From assembly GCA_963556255.1 (NCBI GenBank), contig OY744607.1, positions 56,827,690-56,891,689 on the forward strand: a stretch of 64,000 bases of DNA, in the 5' to 3' direction. Position numbers and translations under genes: made by a program. This stretch comes from Allolobophora icterica. Taxonomy: Eukaryota > Annelida > Clitellata > Crassiclitellata > Lumbricidae. Of the stretch, positions 27,170 to 38,130 are shown piece by piece. Every line of letters starts with the position of its first letter. Within the stretch, counting starts at the first letter, position 1. The notes below the pieces were generated by a model. That model made no database searches. It saw nothing but the letters and a program-made list of their open reading frames with translations, and was not told where the DNA came from.

Positions 27170-27360
27170 CAGGGGCGTAGCTTTGGTCTAAAAAATGGGG
27201 GTACCAATTTCTTGCATCCTCGAAGCAAGGAGGAAACCGCGATCTTTGGGAAGACACAATAATGAAATATTGATTGACACTGTTCAAAAAGTGGGGGGTA
27301 CGGTACCCCAGTCCAAAAAGTGGGGTACGGGTACCCCTCGTAACCCCCACAAATTACGGC
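27170..27360. mobile_element. hAT MITE, second copy of the 22616 family
   Basis: Starts CAGGGGCGTAGCTTTGGTCT and contains the same TGGGGGTACCAATTTCTT, AATATTGATTG and AAAAAGTGGGGGGTACGGTA blocks, ending ACAAATTACGGCC. The right end is degraded and no target duplication is visible. Confidence 0.75.
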
Positions 27361-27624
27361 CAATATGCTTTTCCTCGGTTGACGATAGATACGAACTGCC
27401 GTCGCGTGCTTTCTCGGCCTCGGCGGATGAGAAACTTTTAGCACTGTCATCTTATTCCGAATTGAGTGCAAGAATCAAGTTTGTTCTATATATAGTGCTG
27501 TTGCTTGAATTTAAATCACTTCATTGATCGCCAAGAGTTTTAATAAAGAGACAATCAGGTTGACTTCGATAGGGTGTCAATGGAACAACTCAGAAGGGTC
27601 CCTCTATGCATGCCTGTAACTGCC

Positions 27625-28125
27625 TAATTAATCGTAATCATAATCGTAAACTCCAAATTTCTAAAGCGCCACTCGAAAACTAAGCCAGGGCACCAGCTTA
27701 TTCACGAGCACTACGTCGAAAGGATTGTCCAAGGGTGGTCAAAGGGAGTTCAGAGTCCGGTCGCCTGCAGGAGGTCAGAGGAGGTAGGGTAGCTACTAAG
27801 GCTAGTGTCGTCTAGGTCGAGAATTGGAAGGCGAAGGATCAGATGAGTCGGAGTATGAATTCTTGAAGAGGTGATACTTCAGTTTTGAGTGGAAAGCCCG
27901 AGGTATGATAAATAGAGGGGTGGGGCGGGTGTTTGGCAATGATGATGGAGGAGCAGAAAATTTGCGCAATTCAAAGAGAGGATCGTTCCAGAGACGTGGC
28001 GCAGTGTGAGATTATGGCTTGGTTGGGGAACTTGAGATGAGTAGTGACCGGGGGTCAGGAAAGACTGAAATAAGAGGAGGATCGGATAGAGCGGGTTGGT
28101 TGGATGGTAAAGAGTTACAGTGTAG
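27625..28125 (-). mobile_element. LINE-A 3' half, 5' truncated
   Basis: The minus strand encodes a CR1/L2-like reverse-transcriptase C-terminal scrap (SLYHPTNPLYPILLLF-like, then LTLRHVSGTILSLNCANF). This is followed by the family's 3' UTR ending in GATTACGAT-type tail triplets near 27630. The 5' break lies against a zinc-finger remnant at about 28126. Confidence 0.75.
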
Positions 28126-28274
28126 CGTTGGTATGGCTTTCCTCCAGTATGGACTCTGATATTGAAGTTGGGAAGATTGGATACATCTTTGCTTACATAT
28201 CTGACATTGGTAGGCCTATGGTTTCTCTCCAGTGTGGATACTAACATGTTTCGGACTTTCGGTAGACTGGACAA
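28126..28274 (-). pseudogene. C2H2 zinc-finger remnant, 3' part
   Basis: Minus-strand frames read RVHTGGKPYQ, a linker CACACTGGAGAGAAACC (HTGEKP) and CQICK-like residues with frameshifts. The remnant is continuous across the hAT element at 28275-29612: once one target-duplication copy is ignored, the frame joins to FSELSS on the far side. Confidence 0.65.
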
Positions 28275-29612
28275 TAGGGTGATTCACGCCACCATGGGAA
28301 AAAATTTTTTTTTCCTGATTGGCTGACATAGTAGATTATTTTGTTCCTTTGGTTGTTCTGAACAATACAGCAAACTTTTAATGTAATCTATCAATGTTTA
28401 CTGGTTGCTCAACGACCTTATATTCGAGATATGGTCCCCATGGAGAAAGCAATGTATTTGCCATTGATGAGACCCTCGAATGCAATGATCTAATTAAATT
28501 GGGGTAAAATCTTGGGATGCATCGTTTCAGACAGCCAGATGCACATCATATGGTCAGATGGATGGCTAAGGTTAGTTATTGCTTCAAGAATTAGCTTTTT
28601 AGAGATCAATTTCAAATGACAGCCTCTTGGAAAAGAAATATCATTGAATTCTGTTTATTTGCAAGTCATATAGATGTGAGAGCATGAATACCTTGTTCGG
28701 TGGCATCTGATGCACCAATTAATTACTTCCAATTGTACAAGCAGATCAGGCAGTATACATCAATTAACAAAGTTGTGTCTGAGGATGCCAAAAAAATACA
28801 ATCATCTGTGGTAAATAGGACCTGAACTGGTTCCTTTAGCTCTCTTTCATCACTTCAAAGCATCATTGGACTTGAATGCAACATTATTTCTGGCATGCGT
28901 CAACATGGCAAAGACTTAAGAGTCAGAGGCATTAAAATAGACCCTTGTATAGATCTACGCAATGAAGAGCTTGTTAATCCATCTTCAGTCTGTACCATGC
29001 GTTCTCTTGGCTTTGATACAGACTTCATCATGTCTAATAATCCAGAAACTTGGAGCTCATCTGTGATATTTCAACAGATCGAATCTGCCATGGTTAGTGT
29101 GTGGTCAGTGATGCTGCTGAGTGTTCCATTGCTGTGATATCACATTTCAATGAGTCTGTAACCAAGAATTAAAATGAGATGCAAAAATTGATGCAGGTGG
29201 TTGAAGATCACTGACGCCGTGTGCCAGATTCTGGCAAATCTACTTGGAAAGGCTACAGTTCGCGCTATCAGCTGGAACACTGATTTACGATTGACTAATA
29301 AACACTTCCTGGTTGATTGTTAGATTTTTTAGTTAACAGATATTGTGAATTTCTATTTTCTAATGGATACTTTGAGTTATTAATGAATCTACTATTCATG
29401 CTATTCAACTTTATTCTGTGTGCGATATAGCCATCATCTTAATATGTAACTTGAAAATACGATTGTATGGGAACTTTTGTGCTCACTGGGCAACCTCTAA
29501 AATGTATTTGATACTGAATTTTTTTATACAGACTTTAATCTGAACCCAAAAGGAACAAAATGAACAACTATGCACATTAACTTCCAAAAAAAGTTTTTTT
29601 TGAATCACCCTA
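28275..29612 (+). mobile_element. hAT-like DNA transposon 2 (1.34 kb), perfect 8-bp target duplication
   Basis: Ends TAGGGTGATTCACG and (from the right) TAGGGTGATTCAAA. The 8-bp repeat CTGGACAA lies at 28267-28274 and 29613-29620. The interior has decayed transposase pieces homologous to transposon 1: FRQPDAHHMVRWMAKVSYC around 28523-28580, and VISHFNESVTKN and LMQVVEDH near 29130-29210, equivalent to ALMQSFNEALVRN and VLQIVEYH in the first element. It is shorter and more degraded than transposon 1. Confidence 0.9.
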
Positions 29613-29660
29613 CTGGACAACTCGGAAAATCTCCTTTAACATACAGGCCTACGTCTACTG
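29613..29660 (-). pseudogene. C2H2 zinc-finger remnant, 5' part
   Basis: Minus strand reads RFSELSS up to the target duplication, continuing into LPKVRNML at 28266 once the hAT insertion is removed. Further 5' sequence is not recognisable. Confidence 0.5.
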
Positions 29661-29699
29661 CCATCAGAATGAGTGGCCGAAACTAAACACGGAGAAACG

Positions 29700-30589
29700 C
29701 AGCCTTGTTGTCCTCGAGACCAAGGTCTTGGTCTCGAGTGCACTCGAGTTCGTTTTTAAACGTCTTGGTCTTGAGGTTCAAGGTCTTGGTCTTGGTCTTG
29801 GTCTTGAGGTTCAAAGTCTTGGTCTTGGTTTTGCAAGACCAAGACCAAGACTTTTGACAATATAAAGAGTCATTTAACAAAACGGAAGGATTTTAATAAT
29901 TTATCCAATAATTACTAATACAATTGCTTTAGTATTTACACGGTGTGAGTGAGGCTTTACCGTTGCTTTTGACATTTATTTTGACTTCCGATTATTTACC
30001 ATGGAATGATATCAAAACAGACTCACAAGTCACAATTTGTACATTTACATCCGGCACTTGAAAAACTGCTCTGTGTGCCAGTGAATTCAGCTCTGTAGAA
30101 CGTATTTTTCACATGGGAGAATTTTAATGAGGCCCCACAGGTCACGTCTTGGTCAGAAAATTCTCAGCGATCTGAGCGATTTGGTTTTTATAGAATGCAA
30201 CAGGCATATGGAATAAGATTTCGCACGAAGGACTTTTGTAAATACGAATTCGGAATTCTCTGCAGTCTGCATTTGGAGTTGTTTTCTTTGAATAAAATAA
30301 AAGATTCGTGTTTTAATTAAAATAGCGAGCAGTCTGACTTGACAATTTTTTTAGCAAGGAATAGAAATCTTTATATGGTTGTGATTTTTGGGTATTGTTC
30401 TCGGTTTTGGTCTTGAATTTCAAAGTCTTGGTCTTGGTCTTGAGGTTCAAAGTCTTGGTCTTGGTCTTGGGGTTCAAGGTCTTGGTCTTGGTCTTAATCT
30501 TGAGCTTCAAAGTCTTGGTCTTGGTCCTAGTCTTGAGGTTCAAGGTCTTAGTTTTGGTCTTGAGGTTTAAAGTCTTGACAACAAGACTG
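29700..30589 (+). mobile_element. hAT element 3a, internally reduced, with subterminal minisatellites
   Basis: Ends CAGCCTTGTTGTC and (from the right) CAGTCTTGTTGTC. Flanks are GAGAAACG (29692-29699) and GAGAAACA (30590-30597), a 7/8 duplication. Just inside each end lies an array of GTCTTG units with GAGGTTCAAA spacers. Between them, near 30060-30210, is a frameshifted hAT C-terminal (hATC) dimerisation segment: LCVPV, then MRPHR and LVF-like residues. No complete transposase. Confidence 0.88.
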
Positions 30590-30619
30590 GAGAAACATAG
30601 AAGTGCATGCAGAATATGA

Positions 30620-31980
30620 AAGTGTGCAGAAGATATTTCAAGCAATTAAGTAAGTACAGTATACGTCGTAAAAAGTAAATAATTAACCGTTTATTATTTG
30701 GGCATCTGCAAGAAAAAGTTTGAAAATTATATTTACAAAATGTTAGGCCTACTGTTGAAGGATTAGAAAGAGTCCGACAACTACAGTACTATAGCCGCCA
30801 CGTGAGTGCTTCTTACGCTCGATTCACGATAGTAGAGCCTATAGGTCTAACGTTCAAAGAATGGGAAGTTAAATCGTAGCCGGTCCTGCATGGTTTATGT
30901 TCGAAGTATAATCCCCGATATTCTTGGCAACAGATGTGTCATTGCTGGAATCTTTATAGCCTAGTTGGCCTACTGCGCCTCCTCTACGCTCATAGGAGAA
31001 GCACGTGGAAATTGCGGTCAGTTCATCGTTATTTGTTATACCAAAAACATGGCGGCCGCCATTTTGCCGGAAGCTTGTGAGCGTTAGTATAGGCCAAAGT
31101 CATTCCAAACGAGAAAATTCCATGTGGTTGACTTCGCACCATCAAGGAAGCGGACTTGGGTGCATCATAGGCTACTCAAGAATACACAAAACTATCAGCA
31201 AAAGGCTTAAATATCTCAAAAGTACACTTTCGTTCCGAAAACAAGTAAGCACGAAACCTAGGCCTGTCTTTGATCAATGCAACTTGTAACGCACATAATT
31301 GGAATAGTGCATTTTATTTGAATGACCTTATAACAAATCATATGAATGCCAACATCTGGAAAAATCATGTCAAAGAAAATTATTTAGATGCCATCTACGA
31401 ATAAACTTTTCTTTAAGCATATAATGCAAATTCTTAACAAATTACCTGAATGCAAATTCTAAAAGTCAAGGTTTATATATGTGAATTCCTTAAAAGCGGT
31501 GCTACTATCATGCATGTCCACTGTCACGTTGCGCTAAGCTTCCGGACGCCAGCATTGGGAAAGTCATTCTTCTTGTCCACAGTTGGGTGATCCTTATCTC
31601 TCCTCATCCTGTTTGAAGACGTCCTGAAGAACATTAGGGGGATAATTCAAACCGTCTGAAAGGTTAATATGCATTCATAAAAAGTTGCTTAGAAAAAGGA
31701 CAGTGCATTCTTAACAGCCCCTATCATTTCTAAAATTACTACTTCGCAGGTAAGCGACCATGTTGGGCATCGATTTCATGACCTTCATCGAAATTTGGTT
31801 CGTGTTTCTCGTGTTTGAACTTTACCTCTCATGAGTCACAAAACTATAGAGCGGAGTCGAGAAATGGGAAATCATGAATTGCTCACAGATTTTATTCTCA
31901 GCTGATGAACTATTAGAGAATATAGAGCTAAACTCGTCGGCTTTTATTGCCTTTCTGGGATTGGTTCAAGCAGTAAAACT
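30620..31980. other. Non-coding stretch between the two hAT 3 copies
   Basis: No bounded element. At 31044-31066 a near-palindrome ACATGGCGGCCGCCATTTTG places two YY1-like motifs back to back; it could also be a start codon for a short frame ending near a GTGAGC donor. Neither is supported by anything else here. Confidence 0.35.
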
Positions 31981-32024
31981 GTATTTTACTTTGTTTCATA
32001 CGTGTTCACGATAAGCTTTTAGCA

Positions 32025-32235
32025 TAAATGCTGCACTGTCAACTGAGGTCTGGAATTCAAATGGTCGCCAAGGCAGAATTGGTATTTCTTCTGATACACC
32101 TAAGCGCTCAATGTATTCAGTTATAAATAGATGGCGGTGGGAGAATCAGGTGGCGAGGAGATGATACAGGCCGAGAATAAGAAGAAATATGTAGGCCAGT
32201 CGCTAACATTTCACACCAGTGACTGCCTCTCTATG
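32025..32235 (+). mobile_element. SINE-1 fragment
   Basis: GCACTGTCAACTGAGGTCTG, TTCAAATGG and GGCAGAATTGG match the tRNA-like head at 9450, and GTCGCTAACATTTCACACCA matches its body (GTCGCTGACACTTCATACCC). Confidence 0.6.
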
Positions 32236-32239
32236 TTCG

Positions 32240-32425
32240 TAGATGACAAGAGCTTGAGGAATTCGGGGCAAAGGACAACTCTTGGCAGGCGTGCACTTTC
32301 CATTGCCGCCCTAGACTCTGGAACTCCTTTCGGTAAACGCTTTTATCGCCTAAACCTCATTCTTTCTGGACTCTTCTTCCGTAAACTGTTCCTAGCTGTG
32401 TCGGCAAAATTTCCGCTTTAGTCCT
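32240..32425 (+). mobile_element. LINE C-terminal fragment (family D)
   Basis: Plus-strand frame LGRRALSIAALDSGTPFG followed by LFFRKLF resembles the LINE C-terminal pattern GRRAFSVAAPxLWNSLP. Truncated at both ends. Confidence 0.55.
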
Positions 32426-32597
32426 TGTACTGAAAGAAGATGATGCTTCACTGCTCACGATTTTGTTTCACTTCTTGTTAGCAAGCGGTGTGGCCCAAGC
32501 GATAAGCTTAACTCTTCGAGGGTCTGTTAGTATCGCGTGGATGCGTAGGTTGTTCGTAAGTCTTATCGCGAAGACAGTTAAGAGACAGTTGTATATT

Positions 32598-33553
32598 CAG
32601 TCTTGTTGTCAAGACCTTAAAGTAACCTCAAGACCAAGACCAAGACTTTGAACCTCGAGACCAAGACCAAGACTTTGAACCTCAAGACCAAGATCAAGAC
32701 CAAGACCAAGACTTTGAACCTCGAGACCAAGAACTAGACCAAGACTTTGAACCTCAAGACCAAGACCGAGACCAAGACCCAGAAAAACCCATTCAGACAG
32801 ACTTCTTTTCCTTACAAAAAATTGTCAAGTCGGACTACTCGATATTTTAATGAAAACGTGAGTCTTTTATTTTATTCAGCAAATCAACTTTAAACGCAGA
32901 CTGCAGAGAATGCCGAATTCGAATTTACAAAAGTTCTTCATGCGAAATGTTATTCCAAATGCCTTTTGTATTTTAGAAAAACCAATTCGCTCAGAATTTC
33001 TGACCAAAACGTGCCTTGTGGGGCCTAATAGAAATTCGATCCGCCATGTGAAAAAATAGGCCTACGTTCTATAGGTGCTGAAGTCGCTGGCACACACAGT
33101 AGCTTTTCAAGCACTGGATGTAAATGTACAAATCGTGAGCCTTTTTGAAATCCTCCCATGGTTTATCAGACCGTCTGGCTTCAGAAAAAGTCTCGGCGGA
33201 GCTTCCAGACAAAGCGTAACTTACATGTAGGCCTAGTTGCTGCTGCCGATGGGTTTTCCTGACCAACAAGACTTGCATCCGTCCGTAGGTATTTGTCGTA
33301 GGCTATGAGGCAAACAGGTTTGATACATTTTTTAATTCTTGAGTTTTGTTAAATGACTGTTCATATTGACAGCCGGTCTTGGTCTTGGTCTTGCGAAACC
33401 AAGACCAAGACTTTGAACTTCAAGACCAAGACCAAAACTTTGAACCTCAAGACCAAGACCAAGACTTTTGGTCTCAAGATCAAGACCAAGACCAAGACTT
33501 TTTAAAACGAACTCGAGTGCACTCGAGACCAAGCGAGGTCTTTTCAACACGGT
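32598..33553 (-). mobile_element. hAT element 3b, inverted second copy of the family
   Basis: Left end CAGTCTTGTTGTCAAGAC is the same terminal sequence as 30589 reversed. Subterminal AAGACCAAGACTTTGAACCT arrays occupy both ends. The interior, reversed, encodes LCVPATSAPIER, FSHGG and SELVFLKY, a better-preserved hATC segment than copy 3a. The right end is degraded near 33553 and no clear target duplication is seen. Confidence 0.82.
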
Positions 33554-33574
33554 TTCGTCCACATAGTTCATGAC

Positions 33575-34090
33575 TTGTTGAGCCTACAGTTCGGTCAAGA
33601 TGTCTTCGGGGTAGTATTTTTACTTCGCCCTTCTATCTTGCCTATCCTCCTTTCGTCCTCTCGATTCCTCTTCTCGCGAACCAAATCTCCTCCACTCTTC
33701 ACCGATTCGCCTCTTCAGTTACCCAAACGCCGAATGCCCTCGTCCTTCCAGTCTACGCTCTTCCTCCTTCTCCCCTTTCGCCCATGTCATTCATCCATCT
33801 CTCCTCCAATCTCGCTTCCTATCGGTCGCGCTATAATTCCTGCGCCCCTCCTTCTCCTGTTCCCCCTCTTATGACAACCGGTCAGGTCCTAATGTCAATC
33901 AGATATTGACTCTACATACATGTAGTTCATCAGTGTTCTTCTGCCTACATACAATAAATTTCAATAATCAGCAACACATAATATTAATATAGTAATATTA
34001 CATCATAATCCTAATGTTTATGTTTATATTCGTTTATTACGTAGAACAACAGGCAAAACGCTGTAGGTGTACATGAAAAATAGGCCTAAT
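33575..34090. other. Non-coding, pyrimidine-rich stretch
   Basis: CT-rich sequence to 33870, then AT-rich. A 99-codon frame here is composition-driven with no domain. Confidence 0.4.
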
Positions 34091-34099
34091 ACTGAGGAA

Positions 34100-34440
34100 G
34101 TAATAGCTTAGTATGAGTTGGCAAATAACATACGAGAAATAAAGTTTCGTGAGTCTTTATCAGGGAGGTTAAAGTTATGAGGTCTGTCTCTAAGAAAATA
34201 GGGAGTTAAATGATGGTTAGGGAAAAGGCATCTTAGTGAATGGTTTTCATTACACAGGACAGCTTTAAATAATACAGTTTCAGCTTTGTTTGCAAGCTCT
34301 GCGATAGAGGGAGAATCAGCGCGAATATAGGCGGATCGTTTAAGTTTGTTCATTAGGCGTTCCAGGCGAGATTTGTCTTTTTCGTCAGATAGGCCCCACC
34401 AGCCAGGCGAAGCATACATTGTTCTTGCTATAATGGTTGC
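34100..34440 (-). mobile_element. LINE C-terminal fragment (family C)
   Basis: Minus-strand frame beginning MYASPGWWGLSDEKDKSRLE, with LMNKLKRSAYI and HNFNLPDKDSRNFISRML, is the typical extreme C terminus of non-LTR reverse-transcriptase proteins (W-W-G, then the HNF-LP-K motif). It is 5' truncated, followed by a short 3' UTR. Confidence 0.75.
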
Positions 34441-34719
34441 AATAATATATTGTCGTCAATGATTGTCACTACAGTCCTCAACCAAACCCACCCTGGAATT
34501 TGCCAACCGGATTTTTCCCAGTGGCGACCATCGACTGATGCCCCCCCCCTAAGCATAATCACGGTGACAATGCAGAAGTTCTCAAATTATTTTTATGATT
34601 TCGCCGTAATTTAAGCAAATTTTTGTGCGAAGTTATTCTCCTGTACGTGTTCTCATCTTCTTCAAACCTCGTATTCTTTGCAACTTTAACCCTCATCTGA
34701 TAAACAATAGACACCACAA

Positions 34720-35097
34720 TATGTGACCTCGGCCGAGAGAAGGGACCACTTGTCGCAAATGGACTTATTAGTAGTTTCCACAAGCTTACACCTTAGGTAA
34801 AATGATGAAAAAATTTCAGAGCGTTTGACCCATAATTTATGCACTTTTCTCACAAAAATAAAATATCATTTGGCGGGAAATCGCATAAAAAATTTATTAT
34901 GTCTCTACCTAATGCATTAATTCCTAAATCTCGCCTTAACACATCAAGTAGCATAAGATTCGTTATAGTACAGTGAGTCCGAGCTAAAGATTGATTAATT
35001 AGACGCAAAAATTAATATAATCGTTTAGCGTAAAAACACATTTTCCAGCTAATCTAGAAAGCGACAAGTGGTCCTTTCTCTCGGCCGTGGTCACATA
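34720..35097. mobile_element. MITE with 35-bp inverted ends and TA flanks
   Basis: Element 34722-35095. Inverted ends begin TGTGACC and contain CGGCCGAGAGAA and GGACCACTTGTCGC on both sides. TA dinucleotides flank both ends, as in Tc1/mariner insertions. No transposase. Confidence 0.75.
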
Positions 35098-35607
35098 TAG
35101 GTTTATTATTCGCAAAAATTTCGAAATTAAATAACTGGTTTTGCGCATGGTAAACTTCAAATGTCCAGTGCAATGCCGGTTTCAGACTGAATTTGATACC
35201 TCTTACACACAATAAAACTTCCATGTTTAGGTGTAGAGCCCAATTAACGATGACGTCATTTCGAATCTACCGTTGACAATTAAGTTATCGCTCGATGTAA
35301 TAAATCAATTTCTACAAATCTGTCAGGATTTTAGCTTTCATTAGAATGTACTCTCAATTGAGCCGAGTTTCGAAACTTACCGTACTTACGATATTGTACC
35401 GTTAGCTTGGGCCTAATCGTCATCAATGTGAACTCGAGCAGGTCTCGTGATTCTTCTATTTAAAATAAAACTGGCAGTCCTTGTAGTACAGGAAGAATTA
35501 TTTTTACTATAAACAAGTCAAGTGGAAGATAATGTTACTGGATTATTTAACGATACGGTCCATACGGAACAATTCATGTACGGGTCGGGCTTTGGGAGCA
35601 GCTTCTG

Positions 35608-35990
35608 AATGTCACCACAGTATAAATAATTACACAGTAAGACGACTCCCGGTCGATGCTGCAGTAAGAATGTGTGACCGATCGCCATTTTGAATCTGAG
35701 CCGCTAACACGCCAATACACCGGAACCCATCACATCAAATATTATTGAACGTTACAACAACATTGAGGACTACACGCCGATACATCGGAATCCATCACAT
35801 AAAATATTTTTTAAACGTTACAACAACATTGAGGACTTCATTAGAATTAACAATATTATTTTTAACGTTGATTTCAGCTTAAATCTATAATTCAAGAGCT
35901 CGGATTCAAAATGGCGTCACCCCAAAAACTAGTCAACACTTAGCAACGCGAGTCGACGTACTGTGTAATTATTTGTACTGTGATGTCACC
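35608..35990. mobile_element. MULE-like MITE, 365 bp, 9-bp target duplication
   Basis: Element 35617-35981 with long inverted ends (about 90 bp, beginning ACAGTA and ATAATTACACAGTA, extending to CGCCATTTTGAATC). Flanks AATGTCACC and GATGTCACC (8/9). The paralogous site near 40700 lacks it. The interior has a 65-bp tandem pair (35708-35837) with GTTACAACAACATTGAGGAC. Confidence 0.85.
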
Positions 35991-36100
35991 AAGTTTCACC
36001 TGGTGATACATGGAACCGAAAGTAGTCAAACGCGCTTAGGCCTATACCCGACTTCCGAAGAAGTTTTGCAAATTATTTAAAATTCTATAAAGCATAATGG

Positions 36101-36656
36101 AAAACCATCGGTAAAACCGTAGTTTACGTTGCTACATTCAGCATATTTTCAGGCCCGTAGTTTACATTGCTAAATTAATGCCATGTCTTCAGCCCCGTAC
36201 TTCACGAAATTACGATCTTGATCATCCAACTTTTAGTTTCACTTTTAATATAAAATATTTTCATCGCTCATCCAAGTTCTAGTTTCAGTTATATGTTGAT
36301 CGATCATCCAGCTTCTAGTTTGAGCTATATTTTCATCGACCATCCGACTTCTAGTTTAAGTATGAAGCGTTTTCATCGCTCATCCACGGCAATAGGCCTA
36401 ATATCGGCACTAAAACGATATAATTATTTTCATCGCAATTCCAATTTCTTGTTTGACTTATTATGTAATATGTTCATCAATCATCCAGCTTCTAGTTGCA
36501 GTAATATTTTCATCAATAATCCAACCTCTAGTTTTATTAGGAAACAATTTTCATACGCGGTAATAGACCTAACGTCAAAGAATTTCGCAATGTAAAATAC
36601 GAATTTCCAACCACTATCAATTTAGCAACGTAAACTACGGTTTTACCAAAACTGTC
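36101..36656. mobile_element. MULE-like MITE, 538 bp, carrying an internal minisatellite
   Basis: Element 36110-36647; the terminal 25 bp are identical inverted repeats (GGTAAAACCGTAGTTTACGT and onward). The 9-bp flanks AAAACCATC and AAAACTGTC match at 7/9. The interior holds several ATTTTCATCGATCATCCA and CTTCTAGTTT units about 45 bp long. Confidence 0.82.
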
Positions 36657-36999
36657 TAGGCTTATTTTGTTTATGCGTGATGGATGCACGGCTCCACATT
36701 ATTTGCAAATTTTATAACGGAGTATGTTCACAACGTCAGGAAAACTGTTATATGGGTATATTTCACAGCAGGCAACAACTTCAGAAAATATAGAGAAAAA
36801 AAATTATGCAAATAACAAATTTTGTTACACAAATATTTTTATGGGACTGCTGAAGCAAACTTACAATTGTGCAGAGCTGAAATATCGCAGAGTTGGCCTC
36901 AGTTTTGATTTTAGTTTTTCTAACATTTTGAAAAAATACAATACCGTTACTTTGAGTCATAAAACTTTACAACTCTGATATTTTATTTATAAATACACA

Positions 37000-37270
37000 G
37001 TTAAAAAATACTGCCTCTGTTTATAATTAGTGATTAATTAGTATTAAGTATGCATTAAAATATTACACAGCAACCCAAATTAATCTGATGATAAATCATT
37101 TATTTGTACCATCAAATAATTTCCAAAACTACAGCCTGTTATTAAAAAAAGTATTGGAGCTGTATTATCTGAGTTGTAAAATATTCGTAATGAGGCCACC
37201 ACACTGATCGGACAAATTAAGGTAAAAAATAAGTTAATTTATAGTTAAATTATTTGTAAGTAATAAAACA
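37000..37270. repeat. Direct repeat pair, first copy
   Basis: GAGTTGTAAAATATTCGTAA, GGCC-CCACACTGATC and ACAAATTAAG blocks recur at 38020-38120 (GAGTTGTAAAATATTCATAA and onward) in the same orientation, flanking the 37497 MITE. Confidence 0.65.
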
Positions 37271-37488
37271 ATAGCTTAATTATAGAATAGAGTATTGTAT
37301 CCTGTTAAACCTACTTACACTAACCATTTTCTACTTTTCAGAGGAAGTTAAACAATATTCTGATGTATTTACACCCTCGCAAAATGAAACCAGTAATTAG
37401 CTTTTAAAAGAACAACCACTTATATAAACTAAGGTGTAAACATAGGACTACATACACACTTTCATATATGTATACATACACACCATAC

Positions 37489-37941
37489 GTACTTACTAGG
37501 GCTGTACCGAATATTCGCTTCGTATTCGCTTCGGGGCCGAATAGTGAGCCAAATAACTATTCGGTATTCGGCCGAATAGTAGCGGTCGGACCGAATACGA
37601 ATAGTGGTCACGTGACATCTGTTTATGCATATGCGGCTGCTATAGCGTGTGGAGTGAACGTTAAGTAATTGACAATTTCTAAGTTTAGTTAAATTAGTTC
37701 CATTCCTAGTTTACACAGACTGGCAGAAGGATGCAACAATTACGTGTAGTTAACTGTTAACTGTTAGTTTATGCATTAAATTTACTGAACTGAAAGTTTT
37801 GCTTACATTTGACATTGTGAATGTTGTCGGTAGACCTGTTTTGTACACTATTCGTATTCGTATTCGGCCGAATAGTTGGTCCAACTATTCGTATTCGGCC
37901 GAATAGTGATTATCACTATTCGGTACAGCCCTAGTACTTAC
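37489..37941. mobile_element. hAT MITE, 437 bp, perfect 8-bp target duplication
   Basis: Element 37497-37933 with ends TAGGGCTGTACCGAATA on both sides (inverted). GTACTTAC at 37489-37496 and 37934-37941. The interior repeats ATTCGGCCGAAT palindromes near both ends. Confidence 0.95.
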
Positions 37942-38019
37942 ATATAAATGCATCAAATCCAACACATAACTACAACTCCGTTTCCATAGCTACAACACCG
38001 TTACCAAAAGGTATCGGAG

Positions 38020-38130
38020 TCGTAGTATCGGAGTTGTAAAATATTCATAAAAAGGCCCCCACACTGATCTGATAAATTAAGATAACAATAATAGTTAGTT
38101 TATAGTTGCAAAAGTTGAAAAAATACATAA
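38020..38130. repeat. Direct repeat pair, second copy
   Basis: Partner of the repeat at 37150-37270; shares GGAGTTGTAAAATATTC and CCACACTGATC blocks. Confidence 0.65.

Larger units (their letters stand above)
35575..37000. repeat. Unknown dispersed repeat U1, left copy (contains two insertions)
   Basis: Starting at GTACGGGTCGGGCTTTGGGA it matches, inverted, the segment at 40440-40740 (GGACCCGACCCGTACC and onward). Aligned blocks include CCGAAAGTAGTCAAA, AATTCTATAA and ATTATTTGCAAATTTTATA. Two MITEs interrupt this copy but not the other. The right boundary is uncertain. Confidence 0.7.

Noticed and set aside
33575..33874. A 99-codon hydrophobic frame
   Set aside because: Composition-driven (CT-rich), no domain or splice context.
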